Origin: Candidatus Obscuribacterales bacterium
GTDB lineage: Bacteria; Cyanobacteriota; Vampirovibrionia; Obscuribacterales; Obscuribacteraceae
Assembly: GCA_019637435.1 (NCBI GenBank)
Contig: JAHBVO010000003.1
Location: 496,001 to 560,000, forward strand
Direction: 5' to 3'
DNA length: 64,000 nt
Part shown: in pieces, positions 60,464-64,000 of the stretch
How positions within the stretch are numbered: the first letter of the stretch is position 1
Layout of the letters: every line of letters begins with the position of its first letter
Made by a program: the position numbers and the translations under genes
The notes under the pieces: model-generated
Told to the model about the DNA's origin: nothing
The model's input: only the letters and a program-made list of their open reading frames with translations
The model's database searches: none

Positions 60464-61333
60464 ATGAGAAACTCAGTCTGGAGCTTTGATGAAGATGGAG
60501 CCCTTGAAGATGCGCATCTTCGAATAGAGTTGACGGCGAATCAGTTGTCGCTGCTTCGAGAGCAGGTCCAAACCATCGCCCTTGAGGAGTGGCAGCAAGA
60601 AACGATTAGAACTCAAATCGGAGCATCTGTAACTTGCGTCAATGTGGTTGCCGTCGAGCGCGCGGACAACCTGGCTCTTTGTACGATTCGTAATTGCGGT
60701 GTGCCAATAGGGGACTCTATGCTGTTAATAGAGTCGACTTTGGATAGTCCGTCGCTGAATCTTAGTGAGGAGGTGATTAAGGCGTGGTATCGAGATTTTG
60801 ATTTGCTTTTTGGTGATCTGGATTTGAACTGGAGGACTTTGTTCGTATGTCATATTCAAGAAATTGATCTAGTTACAGCGAATGTTGAGAACTGGCTGCC
60901 TAATGAAAGAAAGCGCGACTTCCACTACTTGGCTCAAACAACTTCCGCTGAGAGAGCTTCGTTCGTGGTTGACTACTTCCGTTTTTTGCGATTTGAAGAA
61001 TCGAAGATGTGCTCTAAATCTAAATCCGTAAGGACAGGAATGGAGGCTGCGCAAAGTTTGTTCTTCTTCGGTGCGACCGACGATATCGTTCCTCTGAACA
61101 AGAGAATGGCGTTTGCTCGTCTCTGGTGGTTCCATTTTTGTGGAAGATATCGAGATATATCTTCTTCAGAACAAAAAAATTGTTCTGAGGCTTGGCTGAA
61201 AGAAGCGTTGCTGGATGCACTCGAATTGTTTTTCGAAGCACGTCCGACACACCCGGAGGAAGCCGTGGAACTCAAACTCCAGGCCAAACAGGAGGCGGAG
61301 CAAAACCAGATTCTCCAGTCCGCTAGCGTATAG
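60464..61333 (+). CDS. Unknown soluble protein
   Basis: The product is 289 residues. ATG at 60464 follows AAGGAAAT. It is acidic, with a beta-rich first half (ASVTCVNVVAVERADNLALCTIRNCG) and a helical C-terminus (EAVELKLQAKQEAEQNQ). Several Cys and Trp are present. There is no signal peptide or membrane segment. The family is not recognised. It is 70 bases from the following gene on the same strand. Confidence 0.6.
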   Translation: MRNSVWSFDEDGALEDAHLRIELTANQLSLLREQVQTIALEEWQQETIRTQIGASVTCVNVVAVERADNLALCTIRNCGVPIGDSMLLIESTLDSPSLNLSEEVIKAWYRDFDLLFGDLDLNWRTLFVCHIQEIDLVTANVENWLPNERKRDFHYLAQTTSAERASFVVDYFRFLRFEESKMCSKSKSVRTGMEAAQSLFFFGATDDIVPLNKRMAFARLWWFHFCGRYRDISSSEQKNCSEAWLKEALLDALELFFEARPTHPEEAVELKLQAKQEAEQNQILQSASV

Positions 61334-61403
61334 CAGAGTAGAGTGGTTGAGCAAAACAATGGTCTATAATTTCAGTCGGTGGAAGTCGCGGAAGGTTTTT
61401 GAT

Positions 61404-62051
61404 ATGGGTTTGACGGTGAGTACCGGAATGCTGGCTGATTATCTCGAGGCTGGCGATGATGAGGCTGCTGAATGGATTCGAAACGACATTCGGGTCATAA
61501 ATGAAATCCTCAAAGCTCACAATTTGCCTGCCCACGAGGAATCGGAAACGGTTCCAGAGATGGAAACTCAACTAGAAATCGATGGTTGCCCGTATTCTGC
61601 TGTTCATTATCTAAGAAGATTTTACGTGCACGTCGTCAAAGATCCTGCTTGGGTTCCAACGCGAGTTCCATCCGGAGAGGATGCGAGCGATGACCCTGTG
61701 CTGGACGACGAGGAGTTGGTCGTGGGCAGCCATTTACTGTGCCATTCCGACTGCGAGGGGTATTACGTTCCGCTTGAATTCGACGAGGTCTTGATCACTG
61801 AGGACCTTTTGGAAGAGGCTGCTGGAATGATTGGGTCTTCCTACAGGCTAAAATCCGAGCTGGAATTGGTCGCGCCGAAACTTGGGATTTCTCTGGCTAA
61901 CGGTGATTTGAGTCCCGAGGAAGGCGCTCGACTTAATGACGAGATCTGTTCTGATGAGGGCGAATTTGTAACTGAGAAACATGTATGGCTTATGCTGTAC
62001 GAGTGCGCCAGGTTTAGCATCGAGCACAAGACGTTGATAGTCTTCAACTAA
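61404..62051 (+). CDS. Conserved hypothetical protein with SHLLCHSD motif
   Basis: The product is 215 residues from ATG at 61404, with GGAAGG eight bases upstream. The pattern MGLTVSTGMLADYLE, later INEILKAHNLPAHEE, PYSAVHYLRRFYV, GSHLLCHSDCEGYYVPLEF, GSSYRLKSELELVAPKLGI and FSIEHKTLIVF resembles an unnamed family I recall from planctomycete genomes; that memory is not verified. The H-L-x-C-H-S-D centre may bind a metal. The last four bases overlap the kinase gene, which runs convergently. Confidence 0.65.
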   Translation: MGLTVSTGMLADYLEAGDDEAAEWIRNDIRVINEILKAHNLPAHEESETVPEMETQLEIDGCPYSAVHYLRRFYVHVVKDPAWVPTRVPSGEDASDDPVLDDEELVVGSHLLCHSDCEGYYVPLEFDEVLITEDLLEEAAGMIGSSYRLKSELELVAPKLGISLANGDLSPEEGARLNDEICSDEGEFVTEKHVWLMLYECARFSIEHKTLIVFN

Positions 62052-63049
62052 ATACTGCGGTCATATAAAAGTTCCCGAGCTTCTCGGAGTGCGGTGCCTA
62101 ATTCTTGAACGGATTGGTAGCGCTCATCGGGATTTCGGCGCAGCGCTTTCGCTACGACTCTCTCAAGTTCTATTGGAAATTCAAGACCCTCGTAGATCTC
62201 GTTGATCGATGGTGCATCGTTTTGCACTCTCAATAACAGTGTTTCCATCGCATTGGAACCCTTTAGACATGGGCTTCCGGTGAGCGACTCGAACATTACG
62301 CAGCCCAGAGTGTACACTTCCGATCGGCAATCGGCTTCTTCTCCGATGCATTGCTCCGGGCTCAAATAAAGGGGACTTCCGAAAATCTCGCCAGGTTGTG
62401 TAAGGTCTTGCAAGACCGACGAGCCTTCTTGAGACATGAGAATCTTTATTGTCTCTTCTATCGAAGTCGAGCTCTGGTCGCCGGTGAGCGCATCGTTCGG
62501 TTTTACCATGGACTTGATTGCGGATGCGGTTTCTGGGCAGACCTCGCCTGTTTGTTTGCAGACTTTGGCGATACCGAAGTCAACTATTTTTGATTGCTTA
62601 AAGTCGCCGTCTACCAACATTATGTTGCTTGGTTTGATGTCGCGGTGCACAACATTCGATTCATGCGCGTGACTCAATCCATCGCAAACTCCGTCGAAGG
62701 CTTCAAAAAATTCCGGCAGATTCAATCGTAGTTTTTGTTTCAGCACATCCTGTAGCGAGACTCCTTCGAGAAATTCCATGACGATGAAAGGCTCGTTGTT
62801 TTCCGTAAATCCAAACGCTGTCACTTCGACGATATTTTTGTGATGCAGGTCGATCGCCACTTTCGCCTCGCGCTCAAAACGCATCCGATTGGTCGGATCG
62901 TTCTTGAGATGGTTGTGCATGACCTTGAGCGCCAACACTTTGTTCGAATTGTGTTCCATTGCCTGAAAAACTTTTCCCATACCTCCGACACCTACTTCGG
63001 ACAATATTTTGAAGCGATCCATGGTGAGGTTTTGTCCACTATTGCTCAT
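62048..63049 (-). CDS. Hanks-type Ser/Thr protein kinase with long activation-segment insert
   Basis: The product is 333 residues and a kinase domain only. The G-loop is GVGGMG (20-25), the ATP Lys K42, the catalytic HRD at 135-137 with N142, DFG at 157-159 and SPEQ at 230-233. The 71 residues between DFG and SPE are about 40-50 more than normal, giving an insert from about 165 to 217 rich in Ser, Thr, Glu and Cys (C164, C171). No membrane segment or PASTA domain follows, so the kinase is cytoplasmic. ATG has AGGAAC upstream. Targets are unknown. Confidence 0.88.
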   Translation of the reverse strand: MSNSGQNLTMDRFKILSEVGVGGMGKVFQAMEHNSNKVLALKVMHNHLKNDPTNRMRFEREAKVAIDLHHKNIVEVTAFGFTENNEPFIVMEFLEGVSLQDVLKQKLRLNLPEFFEAFDGVCDGLSHAHESNVVHRDIKPSNIMLVDGDFKQSKIVDFGIAKVCKQTGEVCPETASAIKSMVKPNDALTGDQSSTSIEETIKILMSQEGSSVLQDLTQPGEIFGSPLYLSPEQCIGEEADCRSEVYTLGCVMFESLTGSPCLKGSNAMETLLLRVQNDAPSINEIYEGLEFPIELERVVAKALRRNPDERYQSVQELGTALREARELLYDRSI

Positions 63050-63204
63050 ATGTTCCTGCTGACGGTCATGATGAAATAATCCGTGTTACGAATATTCCCG
63101 TCTGTCGACTCAGGTGTGTTCGATGGCGACTATTTGTCATGAAACCTTACTTTGTATCACGCACTCCAGAACCTTAGAATCGAGCTTGGCTTGAGGCGCT
63201 GGTT

Positions 63205-63567
63205 TCATCTCAAGATTTTGTTCATCGCTTTGCCTTTCGCTAACTCATCGATCAGCTTATCCAGGTAGCGAATCTCCCGCATGATCGGATCTTCAATATC
63301 TTCGACGCGGACGCCACAGACAACGCCTTTAATCAGATGTCGCGAAGGATTTGCGCCCGGAGTTTGGGCAAAAAATGTTTCGAAGTCGATCTGACTTTGC
63401 AAAATGGATTGAAGTTCTGTCTGGCTATAGCCGGTCAACCAGCAAATGATTTCGTCTACTTCCGATTTCGAGCGCCCTTTCTTCTCAGCCTTTGCGACGT
63501 ATAGAGGATAAACGCTGGCAAAAGGCATTGTGTAAATGCGATGCTTGGCTGGGCTTTGTTTGGGCAT
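63205..63567 (-). CDS. DUF2200 family protein
   Basis: The product is 120 residues. HRIYTMPFASVYPLYVAKAEKKGRSKSEVDEIICWLTGYSQTEL at residues 9-52 is the DUF2200 core, followed by FFAQTPGANPSRHLIKGVVCGVRVEDIEDPIMREIRYLDKLIDELAKGK. ATG at 63567 has AAAGGAC upstream. The function is not established. It is 156 bases upstream of the kinase on the same strand. Confidence 0.85.
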   Translation of the reverse strand: MPKQSPAKHRIYTMPFASVYPLYVAKAEKKGRSKSEVDEIICWLTGYSQTELQSILQSQIDFETFFAQTPGANPSRHLIKGVVCGVRVEDIEDPIMREIRYLDKLIDELAKGKAMNKILR

Positions 63568-63771
63568 GTCTTCGTGTCCTTTGATTTTTTGAACCGCTTT
63601 GATGGTTTATTTAAATTATTCCTGATCTTGCTCTTCATTGCTGGGCTTTTCAGCGTCAATAACAAATGGGGCGACTCAGTCGAGCCAGTAGGGGTATGAT
63701 AGGGTGGTTGAAATTCACCGCAGCAATGCAATCGGTCAGTAAGAACATCGGGCAGAGTAAAGGAAATCCGC

Positions 63772-64000
63772 TTGCCGAAAGACGAGAAGCTGGACCAGGA
63801 GCCGTTGACGTACGCCGAGCTGAAGAAGAGCTTGGACGATACGCGGTATGAGTTGGAATTGTTCAAGAAAAACCATTCTGCGCTATCGGCTCGGATTCAA
63901 AAAATCATCACGAGCTTTCCGCTTGGTCTGATTATCGTCAACACGGATCAGCGGATCGAAGCATTGAATTCGCGCGCGGTCGCGGCGTTTCACTTCGAGC
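63772..64000 (+). CDS. Partial PAS sensor protein, probably histidine kinase N-terminus
   Basis: A TTG start at 63772 with AAGGAAAT six bases upstream opens a frame that runs off the window after 76 codons. Residues 1-40 form a charged coiled-coil helix (YAELKKSLDDTRYELELFKK), then a PAS domain begins: ITSFPLGLIIVNTDQRIEALN. This layout is typical of cytoplasmic sensor histidine kinases. The rest is outside the window. Confidence 0.7.
   Translation, partial: MPKDEKLDQEPLTYAELKKSLDDTRYELELFKKNHSALSARIQKIITSFPLGLIIVNTDQRIEALNSRAVAAFHFE

Overview
The window is about 64 kb of bacterial chromosome from a diderm-like organism. It is rich in secreted tetratricopeptide (TPR) proteins, LysM, NlpC-like and subtilase-like proteins, and carries a Hanks-type kinase, response regulators and many small toxin-antitoxin-like pairs. 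The mix, including repeated RLE..xFG segments and very large beta-solenoid surface proteins, reminds me of Vampirovibrionia/Melainabacteria (Obscuribacterales-like). That placement is inference from protein style only; there is no rRNA or other phylogenetic marker here.

Layout. 0-5.3 kb: a partial ferritin-like gene, a LysM protein, an XRE regulator, a TPR protein and a GC-rich DUF2157-like membrane protein. 5.3-5.8 kb: two copies of a repeat element. 5.8-20.4 kb: a CheY-like regulator, a SUKH-like protein, a three-gene secreted operon (TPR protein, matrixin-like metalloprotease, glycine-rich protein), a Pro-rich 14-residue-repeat protein, more secreted TPR proteins, an M1 aminopeptidase and signal peptidase I. 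20.5-27.5 kb: a 2066-residue beta-solenoid adhesin-like protein flanked by the repeat element. 27.5-29.9 kb: a GC-rich four-gene operon of unknown function. 29.9-31.0 kb: a long non-coding stretch with a run of hairpins and two more repeat copies. 31-42.5 kb: a degenerate GGDEF regulator, two NlpC/CHAP-like proteins, TPR proteins, a subtilase-like protein and a PKD protein. 42.5-43.9 kb: a nitrosative-stress-like module (Rrf2 regulator, single-domain globin, cysteine-containing small protein and an unlisted 21-residue CxxC peptide). 44-59.3 kb: four toxin-antitoxin-like pairs between metabolic genes (a PLP decarboxylase and an xanthine dehydrogenase operon). 59.4-64 kb: MarR plus DUF1398, two hypotheticals, a Ser/Thr kinase, DUF2200 and the start of a PAS sensor gene.

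The strongest new signal is a repeat family of about 234 bp: CTACTATA box, about 83 nt, a 56-nt near-palindromic core, about 95 nt, TATAGTAG box. There are four full copies and three left-half copies, all intergenic and all with near-constant spacing. Other notable items are a HigBA-like pair whose operator exactly fills the promoter spacer and whose mRNA should be leaderless, a remnant of a duplicated host gene behind that pair, and three leaderless-of-signal-peptide proteins sharing a short N-terminal signature.
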